NCBI GenBank assembly: GCA_030539395.1
Contig: JAUNSC010000019.1
Location: 1 to 62,588, forward strand
DNA: 62,588 nt
Origin: Eubacteriales bacterium
Lineage (GTDB): Bacteria; Bacillota; Clostridia; Lachnospirales; Lachnospiraceae
Reading direction: 5' to 3'
The notes under the pieces are model-generated. The model made no database searches. It saw only the letters and a program-made list of their open reading frames with translations, and was not told where the DNA came from. How positions within the stretch are numbered: position 1 is the first letter of the stretch; each line of letters begins with the position of its first letter. The translations under genes were made by a program, and so were the position numbers. Positions 16,934 through 26,115 of this stretch are shown one piece after another.

Positions 16934-19561
16934 TTATCGTTTAATTACAATTCTATGTCTGCCTGCACAAAGTTTAAACAAAATATAGTCCTCTGCTTCT
17001 TCTGAATCAGCTTTTATTGAACTCTGTATTTCTGAAACTGTACCATATTTCTTAAGTATTCTGGCTTCCGTTTCTACATTTTGCGGAATATCCACTGTAA
17101 TAATCAGCTCCTCTTCTTTCTTTTCCCATTCAGACTTAATCTGTCCGGACAGAATTTCCATACTTACGCTCACCTGATTCAATCCGCCCGGAATAAGCGG
17201 GCAAAGCGTTAATTTCTGTGTTCCTGATGCATCACAACTGAGATTGATTCCCCCCAGATACTTATAGAACCAAACGCATGCCTGTGCAAACATTGGATGA
17301 TTTCTGGAATTCATGATATTATTATCATGATCTGCTTCCCATCTTTCCCATATAGTTGTGGCACCATTAACAATCATGTAACCAAAGCTGGGAGATGTTG
17401 TCTTTGTCATGATTTTAAACACAACATCTTCATACCCATTTTCACATAAGGTCTGGATGACGGCTTTCGTCCCCACCGATCCTGTTGTTAGATGATAATC
17501 ATGATCTTCCAGATTTCTCACAATGTTTTTTACAATAGCCGGTATAAATTCTTTTTCAGCCAGTCCCATCATAACTGCCATTGCATTTGCGCTCTGTGTT
17601 CCCTGGTCATACTGTGCCGTTTCACGGTCAAAATACTTTTCATTTATTTTGTTTCTGACTGTCTCTGCCAATGAGCCAAGATACGATATTTCTTTCCTTT
17701 CCAAAATCTTTGCCATTTCCTGCATCTGAAGCAAAGTAAAATAAAAATATGTAGTAGACACAAATGGAAAGGAAACAAACTTTGGAGTCGCTCCCGGTCC
17801 ATGCTCTTCAGGAAAACACTCCGCTTTAGGGCATGCCCATTCTCCGTACGGAGATCTTGAAATCATCAAATTTTCTGATTCTCTTAACAGGCGATTCATG
17901 TATTCCAGGACTTCATCATAATGCTGTTCCATCTCACGACGGTTCCCATACATTCTGTAAAGCAGAAGTAACATTCCTACCGGGATATTCGCCTGTGGAT
18001 CATTCGGCCTTCCACCCCACCGGTAAGGCGCGGTATCGGCAAAGTATCCCTCTTCATTTCTGGTATCATACAAATCTCTTATCCATTTCATAAAAAAGCC
18101 CGCAACATCAAACGTATAAACTGCTCCTTCGGCATTTGATGTAGGATCTGTTGCCCAGCCATGACGTTCATCTCTCTGTGCACAGTCTGTCGGTATCCCC
18201 ATAAAATTGCAGGCATCGGTCTGGCGCATAGCGTCTGCAATTTTATTCAGAATTTCATTGTCACACGAAAATGTTGTACTATCACGTAAATTCATGTGCA
18301 CAAATTTTGCCCTGAGCCCTTTTATCTTTACATTTCCTTCTGTTTTTACCGTAAAATACTGAAATCCATGATAAGTAAACCGCGGTTCAAACTGTTCTCC
18401 ATCAGGTCTGCCTCTTAAGATATAGTAATCCTCACACCTTGCGGAACGTAGAGGTGTCTTTTCAAGTTTTCCCTCCTCATTCAGCACTTCAGCAAAGGAT
18501 AACCCCACTTTTGCTCCAGCGTCACCGACCACATCAATTTCCACCCAGCCAGTAATATTTTTTCCAACATCATATAGAACTGTCCCATCATCAAACGTGC
18601 TGACCTGCCTGGGTTCATAGACAGCACATACCTGAATAGGAGCCATGATTTCTGATATACGCTCTCCTCCCGGATCCTCCACGATTGTTGCCATGATCCA
18701 TCCCTTTGGGCGCTGATGTTCTAATATTGCTGTCGGCTCATACTCCGGAGTATCCCATCCATCCTTTTCCATACGGGCATCATAGTCTTCACCATCATAC
18801 AATGCATTATAAGTAATTGGTCCCCGGGCAACACACCATGATGTCCCATATTCAGTATAAACTTCCTGCCGTTCTCCGTCCGCATAATCAATATTTATCT
18901 GCAGCAAAATTTTCGGCAAACCTGCAAACCCGGTTCCCAGCATAAAACCAAGGGCGTTGCCTCCTTTACAAATATCAGAAGTGATATCATACGCTGTATA
19001 CAAGACGGTCTTACTGTAATCTGTAGGTGCAGGATCCAGTTTCTTTTCTCCGATAATACGCCCATTCAGGTGGAATTCATAATATCCGACACAACAGACA
19101 TATGCTCTGGCCCTGATTATTTCCTTCTCCTTTGTTTCAAAATAGTGCCGCATTAAAAGCCCGTTGCCTACCATTCCCCCAACAAAACTCAGCCAGACGC
19201 CTTTCCACTCTTTTTTATCAAAAAGCCCTGTTTCGAACCACGAACATTCGGAAAAATCGCTTTCTTTCCCATCACTATCCCAGATTTTTACTGCCCAGTA
19301 TACTCTCTCCTCACTGTGCAAAGTTCTTCCATTATAAGGAATTCCATAAGATTTTGATGTTTCAACTTTTCCAGTATCCAATAAATCAAAGACGTGATTC
19401 TCTAAACGTTCTTGTGAAGAGGATGCAACAATTTTATATGCTTTCTGCATGACCGGATGATCCGCAGAAATCTGCCAGCTAAGCAGCGGATGCGCATTTT
19501 GAACTCCAAGGGGTGTGACTTCATATTCGCATTTCAAATTAATAGCTTTTAATTCACTCAT
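16934..19561 (-). CDS. Alpha-L-rhamnosidase, GH78
   Basis: Hydrolyses terminal alpha-L-rhamnose from glycosides by inversion. 875 residues without a signal peptide, so it acts inside the cell on imported rhamnosides. Seen: N-terminal beta domains (SELKAINLKCEYEVTPLG; YEFHLNGRIIGEKKLDPAPTDYSKTVLY near 161-188), then the (alpha/alpha)6 catalytic domain with DCAQRDERHGWATD (459-472), which carries the conserved acidic residues D459, D464, E465 and D472. Later comes TTIWERWEAD, which holds the predicted general base Glu. The C-terminal beta-sandwich closes the protein. AAGGAG lies before ATG 19561. Linked to importer genes in one operon. Confidence 0.93.
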   Translation of the reverse strand: MSELKAINLKCEYEVTPLGVQNAHPLLSWQISADHPVMQKAYKIVASSSQERLENHVFDLLDTGKVETSKSYGIPYNGRTLHSEERVYWAVKIWDSDGKESDFSECSWFETGLFDKKEWKGVWLSFVGGMVGNGLLMRHYFETKEKEIIRARAYVCCVGYYEFHLNGRIIGEKKLDPAPTDYSKTVLYTAYDITSDICKGGNALGFMLGTGFAGLPKILLQINIDYADGERQEVYTEYGTSWCVARGPITYNALYDGEDYDARMEKDGWDTPEYEPTAILEHQRPKGWIMATIVEDPGGERISEIMAPIQVCAVYEPRQVSTFDDGTVLYDVGKNITGWVEIDVVGDAGAKVGLSFAEVLNEEGKLEKTPLRSARCEDYYILRGRPDGEQFEPRFTYHGFQYFTVKTEGNVKIKGLRAKFVHMNLRDSTTFSCDNEILNKIADAMRQTDACNFMGIPTDCAQRDERHGWATDPTSNAEGAVYTFDVAGFFMKWIRDLYDTRNEEGYFADTAPYRWGGRPNDPQANIPVGMLLLLYRMYGNRREMEQHYDEVLEYMNRLLRESENLMISRSPYGEWACPKAECFPEEHGPGATPKFVSFPFVSTTYFYFTLLQMQEMAKILERKEISYLGSLAETVRNKINEKYFDRETAQYDQGTQSANAMAVMMGLAEKEFIPAIVKNIVRNLEDHDYHLTTGSVGTKAVIQTLCENGYEDVVFKIMTKTTSPSFGYMIVNGATTIWERWEADHDNNIMNSRNHPMFAQACVWFYKYLGGINLSCDASGTQKLTLCPLIPGGLNQVSVSMEILSGQIKSEWEKKEEELIITVDIPQNVETEARILKKYGTVSEIQSSIKADSEEAEDYILFKLCAGRHRIVIKR

Positions 19562-19599
19562 GAATTCTCCTTTCTATAATGGTTTTCGTCATGCCATGT

Positions 19600-22002
19600 T
19601 TACTGGAGGATTTTTTGACTTCTATGTGCAATTTTTGATACCGTTACATCAATGCCCTCCTCATTTAAAACTATACCGCTGGAGCGTCCTGCAAATGTGC
19701 CATTAACATATATAGAATACTGTGCCATTTTATTTGCCCCTTCTACAGATATATGAAGTGTATTACGCATTCCTTCTGCTATTTCAGCATCAATAAATAT
19801 CTCATTTCCCTCATTTCTGAAATCAGATATTGTAGATGCATTCACTCCAATGGCATGTTTGTACTCCAGATTTATATAAATATCGCCCAAAATGGGGCAC
19901 ATAATTTCCGCAGACACCTGGGCAGTTCCAATTCCCCAGTTAACACCAGATATATAATTCATTCCATTTTCGCCGCAGTGGGCAAAATTCTCATAAGGAT
20001 AGGTAGCAAAACCTGCACGGAGTGCTGCCACACCGCGTTCCAGATATTCCACATTACCTGTTAACCGATAATACTCCATAAAAATAACTGCCATATAATC
20101 CTGACGATGGTCGCACCATTCGCCATCTGTATTTTGCGTTGTGTATCCTCCTAATGTTGGCCGTTTCCTGATCAACGGATGATTCCATACAGCCTGAGTT
20201 AAAGCCGTATAATCCGTTATCATTGCTCCGTTTTCAAGCCAAAATTCTTTTTCTGTCACCTGGTACAGTACCAAAAATGCCTGACATGCAAAAATCTGCG
20301 CCATATTGCACTGTGGAAATTGCGCTGTATAAGCATCATAATAATCAAAGGGTTTAGGTGAACACGATAAGAACGCCTCGAGATCATACCATCTATTTCT
20401 TGGAATCACCTTTTCCAGAATAAAACAGGCAACTTTCTCCGCACAATTCAGATATTTTTCATTTCCATGTCTTTTATACATCTCTGCCAAAAACAAAGCA
20501 CATGCTGAACACTCTGCATTAAAATCCTTAAATTCTTTTCGCTCTGCCTCCAGGTTACTGTTATACCAGGCAGGAATACAACCATCCTCATTCTGGTTTC
20601 TGACAAAGAATTCCGCCAGTTCATTACACATCACAAAAATATCTTCTCTGGCCTGCGGACAAATATCTTCCCACTGCAGCAGCCAATATCCTGTCCATCC
20701 CATATTCACTGCATGATACTCATCTTTGTAACCAGCCCATGTGTCATCGCGATACCAGTTTACCGAACCATCCTCTCCCAAACCCAGAATTGCCGGGAAT
20801 GCACCGCCATTTCTGGGAGCTGCCAACACGGCATTTAAAATTCCTTTTGCTCTTTCTGTTACCTCCGTATCATTTATACGAAGGCCGAAGCGCGCCCAGC
20901 CATAAGCCGTTCGAAGAGATTGTGCCCAGATTTGATACCATCCATCCTTTTCACTGGCATCCGGGATTGTATCCATTGTCCTGCGGCTTGTCAGTAATCC
21001 ACAAGAGCGGCCATTATATTCAAACGCTGTATAATCCCTATCACAGGTATCATACCAGGTGAGATCAGCCCAATCTTCGAAATCAATAATTGAAGCATCC
21101 AGTGGATTCCGCTGATTATCGACAGACTGCAACAGTTGTTTATGCCCTATGCTTTCCCACAAATATTTTACACCCCTGCGATATCCCTGACGAAACGGTT
21201 CTTCAGAAAGCAGCAGGTCATATGAAAATGTGACACATCCTTTGCGCTCACAGGAAACAGGATCACAAGAACGCGGATAATAAGAGTGCCCTTCCGCATG
21301 TACCTCACTATGCTTATCCAATCCGCCTGAAATAATACCGCAGGAAAACCATGCTTTTGATTCTTCCGGTACTCCAAGGTCCATTCCCAGGGGGGTTTCC
21401 CTGAGTATATTATGATCTGTTTTTGAGAGATCCGGAACAATCGCTGCAAATACATTTCCCTGCTGGAACATAATGACAGGGGATTTAAAGCACCAATGTG
21501 GAATATAGTTACTCTCTTCCCGCTTGATTTGCTGGCTCCATATAAAATCCAACGGGCCCGAGATCCCATCAATGTTTTTTCTTGTTTCAGGAGCAAAAAA
21601 CAATTTGTCCTCAATTGATATAATATTATCATAACGTGAAGGAACAAACGAAACCTTGACATGTGCCAGATTTTTAACATCATCCAGTCTGACTTCTCTG
21701 ATTACTTTACCCAGCGGGCCTATCCCATAGGTTTTAATCGTACTGATTCCCCGTCGGACATGTGATTCTATTTTTTCCAGGTCAAACTTACATTCTTCCT
21801 GGCTCAGGTTGAGATTTTTCAATGCTTCCCATCCGTGTGATTCTCCTCCTTCAGCAACCGGTACAGGACTGGCTACAGTAGGAAAGCCAATCGTATTAAT
21901 TGCGTCAATCCATTTTCCCTCACAAAGAATCTGGTATTTTTCTTCAAGTCCGCCATTTATTCTTTCAGCAGAATATCTAATTTTTCCAGTCTGTAATTCC
22001 AT
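19600..22002 (-). CDS. Unclassified large protein, probable (alpha/alpha)6-barrel glycan-active enzyme
   Basis: 800 residues, no signal peptide; I do not recognise a named family. Seen: the first 270 or so residues look like a beta-rich domain. From about 320 the chain has repeated amphipathic helices in the six-hairpin glycosidase style, for example GWARFGLRINDTEVTERAKGI, then CNELAEFFVRNQNEDGCIPAW, SACALFLAEMYKRHGNEKYL and DYTALTQAVWNHP. Trp, Tyr, Asp and Glu are frequent in the loops. A short C-terminal beta segment follows. ATG 22002 is preceded by GGAGG at 5 nt. It sits between a VOC gene and GH78, so a role on the same rhamnoside is inferred; hydrolase or lyase cannot be told apart. Confidence 0.7.
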   Translation of the reverse strand: MELQTGKIRYSAERINGGLEEKYQILCEGKWIDAINTIGFPTVASPVPVAEGGESHGWEALKNLNLSQEECKFDLEKIESHVRRGISTIKTYGIGPLGKVIREVRLDDVKNLAHVKVSFVPSRYDNIISIEDKLFFAPETRKNIDGISGPLDFIWSQQIKREESNYIPHWCFKSPVIMFQQGNVFAAIVPDLSKTDHNILRETPLGMDLGVPEESKAWFSCGIISGGLDKHSEVHAEGHSYYPRSCDPVSCERKGCVTFSYDLLLSEEPFRQGYRRGVKYLWESIGHKQLLQSVDNQRNPLDASIIDFEDWADLTWYDTCDRDYTAFEYNGRSCGLLTSRRTMDTIPDASEKDGWYQIWAQSLRTAYGWARFGLRINDTEVTERAKGILNAVLAAPRNGGAFPAILGLGEDGSVNWYRDDTWAGYKDEYHAVNMGWTGYWLLQWEDICPQAREDIFVMCNELAEFFVRNQNEDGCIPAWYNSNLEAERKEFKDFNAECSACALFLAEMYKRHGNEKYLNCAEKVACFILEKVIPRNRWYDLEAFLSCSPKPFDYYDAYTAQFPQCNMAQIFACQAFLVLYQVTEKEFWLENGAMITDYTALTQAVWNHPLIRKRPTLGGYTTQNTDGEWCDHRQDYMAVIFMEYYRLTGNVEYLERGVAALRAGFATYPYENFAHCGENGMNYISGVNWGIGTAQVSAEIMCPILGDIYINLEYKHAIGVNASTISDFRNEGNEIFIDAEIAEGMRNTLHISVEGANKMAQYSIYVNGTFAGRSSGIVLNEEGIDVTVSKIAHRSQKILQ

Positions 22003-22018
22003 ATTGCCCTCCGTCAAA

Positions 22019-22480
22019 TCAGTTTGTTTCGTTATAAAATTTCAGCACCTCAATTACAAACCCCAGGGTTTGCTTTGTATCAAAATAATGGTACTCGCCT
22101 TCACCCCAGTTTCCTGATTGAATCTCCTTATATCCCTTTGACTGAAAAAGCTTTTCTGCTTCATTCACGTCTTCAATTTTCCAGCCAAGATGATGAATTC
22201 CTTCCCCATATTTATCCAGAAAGTTTTTCCATTCACTGGGTTCCTCACCACAAGGCTGGATAAATTCAATCTCAATATTTTCAAATTCAAAACAGCAGGT
22301 CATACAGGATGCCATGCTCTTCTTGTCGCCTTTGTATACCGTCCGACAGCCCTCGGATACAAATTTTCTGCCAACTCTATTTATCAACGGCAGTTCTTTC
22401 ATATCAAACAAATCCATCAGACCGGCAGCCGTTCTTTCCAGATTCCGTACAACGACTCCTATCTGCCAAACTCTTTTCAT
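22019..22480 (-). CDS. VOC-superfamily protein (methylmalonyl-CoA epimerase/glyoxalase-like)
   Basis: 153 residues, cytosolic metalloenzyme fold with two beta-alpha-beta-beta-beta modules. Seen: likely metal positions are Q in WQIGVVVRN (usually His), Q in IEFIQP, H in GIHHLGW and E in GFVIEVLKF. The Q/H/E spacing resembles methylmalonyl-CoA epimerase, but the first ligand is changed. It lies 34 bp after the ATPase gene and 16 bp before the unclassified protein gene. An epimerase, isomerase or lyase step on the imported compound is possible; the reaction is unknown. Confidence 0.8.
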   Translation of the reverse strand: MKRVWQIGVVVRNLERTAAGLMDLFDMKELPLINRVGRKFVSEGCRTVYKGDKKSMASCMTCCFEFENIEIEFIQPCGEEPSEWKNFLDKYGEGIHHLGWKIEDVNEAEKLFQSKGYKEIQSGNWGEGEYHYFDTKQTLGFVIEVLKFYNETN

Positions 22481-22514
22481 GATAATAACCTCGATTTTTT
22501 ACTGCATTGAGAAA

Positions 22515-24029
22515 TCAGACTGCCAACTGCATAATTGCATTCTGTGAAAGATTTTCTCTTGAAAGCTCACCGGTAATTTTCCCGCCTGCAATAACAATGA
22601 CTCTGTCTGCCATGGAAACTATCTCCGGAAGCTCAGAAGAAATAATTACAATAGAAAATCCCCGTTTTACAAGATCCGTCATAATGGTATATATTTCACG
22701 TTTTGCACCAACATCAACACCCCTTGTCGGTTCATCCATGATAATGATTTTGGGGTCCCGCATCAACCATTTGGCGATTACCATTTTTTGCTGATTGCCG
22801 CCGGAGAGGGAAAATGCCGGAACATGAATACTATTTGCTTTTATATTCAGTCTCTCAAACACCTTCTCTGTTTCTGCATTCTGAGCCCTGTTATTCATTA
22901 CCCCGTATCTGGAAAACTTTTTTAATGATGCCAGCGTTATATTATCTCTGATTGAAAGACCAGAAATAATACCGTCTGCCCTGCGTTCTTCCGTCAAGAG
23001 TGCGATTCCATAACGCAAAGCATCTTCCGGTGTCCGAATCCTGATTTCTTTTCCATCCAAAAAAATTTTTCCGCTCTTTCTGGGATATTTGCCATAAATT
23101 CCTCCGACAAATTCACTCCTTCCAGCCCCAACAAGCCCGGCAATCCCCAAAATTTCACCTCTCCTAAGTGAAAAGCTGGCATTTTCTACTATATTCTTAT
23201 TTCTCATAAAGGGGTGGGGAACCGTAATATCCTTCACCTCAAATACAACCTCTCCCAAAGGAATCTCTTCTTTAGGATAGTAATTATCAAATTTTCTTCC
23301 TACCATTTCCTCCACAATCTGATCTCTGTTTGTTTCAGCAACCAGATGCTCACTCACACATTGACCATCCCGGATAACATATATTCTATCTGCATTCTCG
23401 AAAACCTCATCCATTTTATGCGTGATCAAAATACTGGATACACCGTTCTTCTTTAATTCTTTGAGAATTAAAAACAACCTTTTTGATTCATTGATTGTTA
23501 ATGGCGATGTCGGTTCATCCAGTAACAAAATCTTTGGTCTCTTTTTCAATGCCCGTGCAATTGCCACAAGCTGCTGTTGGCTTGCACTTAAATTTCGGAG
23601 TATAATACGGGGATTCATATCCTCCAAACCCACCGGTTTTAAAAATTCCCGTGTCTCCTCTCTCATTTTTTTGTCACTGACTATTCCATGTTTATTGATC
23701 CATTCGCCAAGAAACAAATTTTCTGCTATACTGGAATCCAGATGCATGCTAAGTTCCTGATAGATCATAGCAATGCCTGCTGCTGCAGAATCTGCCGGTT
23801 TTTCGAAATTCTCCAGTTTTCCATCAATATATATATCACCTGTATATTCTTTATGCGAATAAGCACCACTGACGATCTTCATTAAAGTTGACTTTCCTGC
23901 CCCATTCTCTCCACAGATAGCAAGAATCTCATTCTCATACACATCAATGCTTACATTATCCAGCGCCTTATTCTTAAAAAACTCCTTGGTAATAGACTTT
24001 AGCTCCATGATTTTTTTATTCTCTGCCAT
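22515..24029 (-). CDS. Ribose-type ABC transporter ATPase (rhamnosidase operon)
   Basis: Double-domain ATPase of 504 residues that drives the second importer. Seen: domain 1 GENGAGKSTLMKIVSG, LSASQQQLVAIARAL, ILLLDEPTSPL; domain 2 GLVGAGRSEFVGGIYG (degenerate Walker A, usual for the family), LSGGNQQKMVIAKWL, IIIMDEPTRGVD. ATG 24029 follows GGGAG-TTAGCG and lies 2 bp after the permease stop. The frame opens 31 codons upstream but that part overlaps the permease gene. Confidence 0.93.
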   Translation of the reverse strand: MAENKKIMELKSITKEFFKNKALDNVSIDVYENEILAICGENGAGKSTLMKIVSGAYSHKEYTGDIYIDGKLENFEKPADSAAAGIAMIYQELSMHLDSSIAENLFLGEWINKHGIVSDKKMREETREFLKPVGLEDMNPRIILRNLSASQQQLVAIARALKKRPKILLLDEPTSPLTINESKRLFLILKELKKNGVSSILITHKMDEVFENADRIYVIRDGQCVSEHLVAETNRDQIVEEMVGRKFDNYYPKEEIPLGEVVFEVKDITVPHPFMRNKNIVENASFSLRRGEILGIAGLVGAGRSEFVGGIYGKYPRKSGKIFLDGKEIRIRTPEDALRYGIALLTEERRADGIISGLSIRDNITLASLKKFSRYGVMNNRAQNAETEKVFERLNIKANSIHVPAFSLSGGNQQKMVIAKWLMRDPKIIIMDEPTRGVDVGAKREIYTIMTDLVKRGFSIVIISSELPEIVSMADRVIVIAGGKITGELSRENLSQNAIMQLAV

Positions 24030-24031
24030 CG

Positions 24032-24991
24032 CTAACTCCCACTCCGCTGTGAACTGTTGCGTCGATAGATATCCATGAAAACAGCCGCAATCATGATTAT
24101 ACCAACAACGGTTCTCTGCCAATAAACATCTACCTTAATCAGCGTAAGCGCTATTGTAATCAATTCCATAATACCAACGCCGAAAAGGCATCCAACAATA
24201 GATCCTGAGCCGCCCATCAGGCTTGTTCCTCCAACAGCGGCCGATGCGATTGCATACATATCTGTTGTTGACCCCGCACTGGCCTGTGCAGAACCAAGAC
24301 GTGCAGTCATAAGAATGCCTGCTATCCCCGCAAGGAGCGAACACACCACATGCGCACTAATAATATAGCCGGTTACATTAATACCTGCCAATCTGGTCGT
24401 TTCCTTATTTCCACCTGTGGAAATTATCGAACGGCCAAAAACTGTAAAATTATAAATAAAGAGGCAGATACAGAAAATAACAACTGCAATTATAATAGCA
24501 TTTGGAACGGCCCCTATTTTCCCTTGGCCGATGTTTGTAAATGCTTCTGAAAATCCTGAAATTGCAACACCCTTTGTAATAACATTCACCAGCCCCCGGA
24601 TAACGTACTGAATACCCAATGTAACGATCATCGGTGTAAGACTCCATCTGGCAATCAGAAAACCGTTTACCACGCCCACCACCGCACTAATTGCTAATGC
24701 TAAAATAATTGCCAGAACCGGATTCCACCCCCATGTCACCATTGCATATCCGCAGATCATTCCGCTGAAAGCAAGGACGCTTCCTGCTGAAAGATCAATG
24801 CTGCCGCAAGTCATAACAAACACCATTCCCATTGCAGGGAATAATGATAAACTAATCGTCCGAAACAGATTAATCAGCTGCGCATAACTCAAAAAGGCCG
24901 GCGTTATAATAGACGTTGCTAGAAAGAGACCGGTGAACATTAAAATGACTGCACTTTCCTTTGTTTTAAAAAAATTTTTAATAATATGCAA
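24032..24991 (-). CDS. RbsC-type ABC transporter permease (rhamnosidase operon)
   Basis: Membrane channel subunit, 319 residues with about nine hydrophobic segments. Seen: MTCGSIDLSAGSVLAFSGMICG and GGTSLMGGSGSIVGCLFG are the conserved RbsC loops. The start is taken as TTG 24991 because AGGAGGAG lies 4 nt upstream; the longer in-frame ATG 25036 lies inside an intercistronic hairpin and has no ribosome site. Only one permease gene is present, so the pore should be a homodimer, unlike the first operon. Confidence 0.88.
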   Translation of the reverse strand: MHIIKNFFKTKESAVILMFTGLFLATSIITPAFLSYAQLINLFRTISLSLFPAMGMVFVMTCGSIDLSAGSVLAFSGMICGYAMVTWGWNPVLAIILALAISAVVGVVNGFLIARWSLTPMIVTLGIQYVIRGLVNVITKGVAISGFSEAFTNIGQGKIGAVPNAIIIAVVIFCICLFIYNFTVFGRSIISTGGNKETTRLAGINVTGYIISAHVVCSLLAGIAGILMTARLGSAQASAGSTTDMYAIASAAVGGTSLMGGSGSIVGCLFGVGIMELITIALTLIKVDVYWQRTVVGIIMIAAVFMDIYRRNSSQRSGS

Positions 24992-25009
24992 TTTTCTCCT
25001 CCTAGAATC

Positions 25010-25040
25010 AAGTGCGTGCCGCTGAACACGGCACACACTT
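25010..25040 (-). promoter_or_regulatory. Intercistronic stem-loop after the second binding-protein gene
   Basis: AAGTGCGTGCCG (25010-25021) pairs with CGGCACACACTT (25029-25040), 12 bp with one G-U pair on the minus strand and a 7-nt loop. No T-run. It occupies the same place as the hairpin at 10015 in the first importer operon: just past the binding-protein gene and before the next ribosome site. Confidence 0.65.
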
Positions 25041-25081
25041 AAATTTAATAATTATTTTAGTAAACAGGTATCGTGAATAAA

Positions 25082-26026
25082 TTAATCCGGATATTTTTCA
25101 TTAACATTGTCAGCAGTAATCAAATTTACATCAATGGCATTAATTTCCTGCTCCGGCATAATTCCATTATGATAATCAACGATTGCTTTCACCGCACTAT
25201 ACGCCATCATATACGGATCCTGAACTATCGTTCCATAAATAACCCCGCTCTTTACATATTTAATTGTCTCTTCAACATCATCAAAACAAATAATCGTATA
25301 TTTATCAGACATTCCCATCTCTTCAACTGCTTTCGCTGCACCTGCGCCATCCAGAGATGCTGCACCAAAGAATGCATCACATTCCGGATATGCACCAACA
25401 CACGCTGTTGCCTTGTCAACAGATTTCTGAAGATCACTATCAGTCTGTTCCTGGGTTAAGATTTCCATATCCGGATACTCTGAAATAGCATCTGTAAATC
25501 CCTTAATTCTGTCTGCCTGCGTCGGACTTGTCAATACAGCTGTAAGAATACAAATCTTTGCCTTCCCATCTGTAACTTCCGCCATTAACTCACCCGCCTT
25601 ATATCCTGCATCATAATTAGACGTTCCATAAAATGCAATTCTTCCACAATCCGGATCGTCTGTATCAACTGCCACTACCGGAATGCCAGCATCTGACGCT
25701 GCCTTCAATGACGGTGTAAACGCAACATCCCACGGACATGTCATAATACCGTCAACACCTTGGGATGCTGCTGTATCAATATAAGAAGCCTGCTGCTCCG
25801 GACTGGTTTCTGTAGGACCTACAATATTTAAATCTACCCCGAATTCCTCTGCTGCTGCTTTTGCACCATTGTCAGCATTCGTCCAGTATTCTATACCAAC
25901 CGTAGGATTGACCCATGTAATTTCAAGAGGGTCTGAATCCTCTGCCAAAACAGCTGGTGAACCCACTGCAATCATGCTTGCCATCATCGTGACAGTTGTC
26001 ATTAGTACCAAACTTTTCTTTCTCAT
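25082..26026 (-). CDS. Sugar-binding protein of ABC importer (rhamnosidase operon)
   Basis: 314 residues with a signal peptide (MRKKSLVLMTTVTMMASMIAVGSPAVLAE) but no lipobox Cys. The mature part is a Peripla_BP_4 fold: LEITWVNPTVGIEYWTNADNGAKAAAEEFG at the front, then GIPVVAVDTDDPD and FFGAASLDGAGAAKAVEEMG. AAGGAGGG precedes ATG 26026. First gene of the operon, behind the tandem-palindrome promoter. It is the likely receptor for L-rhamnose or a small rhamnoside (inference from the downstream GH78). Confidence 0.88.
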   Translation of the reverse strand: MRKKSLVLMTTVTMMASMIAVGSPAVLAEDSDPLEITWVNPTVGIEYWTNADNGAKAAAEEFGVDLNIVGPTETSPEQQASYIDTAASQGVDGIMTCPWDVAFTPSLKAASDAGIPVVAVDTDDPDCGRIAFYGTSNYDAGYKAGELMAEVTDGKAKICILTAVLTSPTQADRIKGFTDAISEYPDMEILTQEQTDSDLQKSVDKATACVGAYPECDAFFGAASLDGAGAAKAVEEMGMSDKYTIICFDDVEETIKYVKSGVIYGTIVQDPYMMAYSAVKAIVDYHNGIMPEQEINAIDVNLITADNVNEKYPD

Positions 26027-26060
26027 ATAAAACCCTCCTTAAATTAAATAATTTAATGTG

Positions 26061-26086
26061 CTAACATAGTTAGCTAACTTAGTTAG
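26061..26086. promoter_or_regulatory. Tandem operator: two abutting CTAAC-N3-GTTAG palindromes
   Basis: 26061-26073 is CTAACATAGTTAG and 26074-26086 is CTAACTTAGTTAG: two 13-bp dyads with no gap between them. They start right after the -10 box and cover about +1 to +26. Binding of the local ROK regulator is inferred; a different repressor is possible. Confidence 0.75.
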
Positions 26087-26115
26087 ATAATATCATTATT
26101 GTTCAAATAATTCAA
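26087..26115 (-). promoter_or_regulatory. Promoter of the rhamnosidase importer operon
   Basis: On the minus strand TTGAAT (26110-26115), 17 bp, TATTAT (26087-26092), immediately followed by the tandem operator. It lies about 60 bp upstream of the binding-protein start. Confidence 0.7.
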
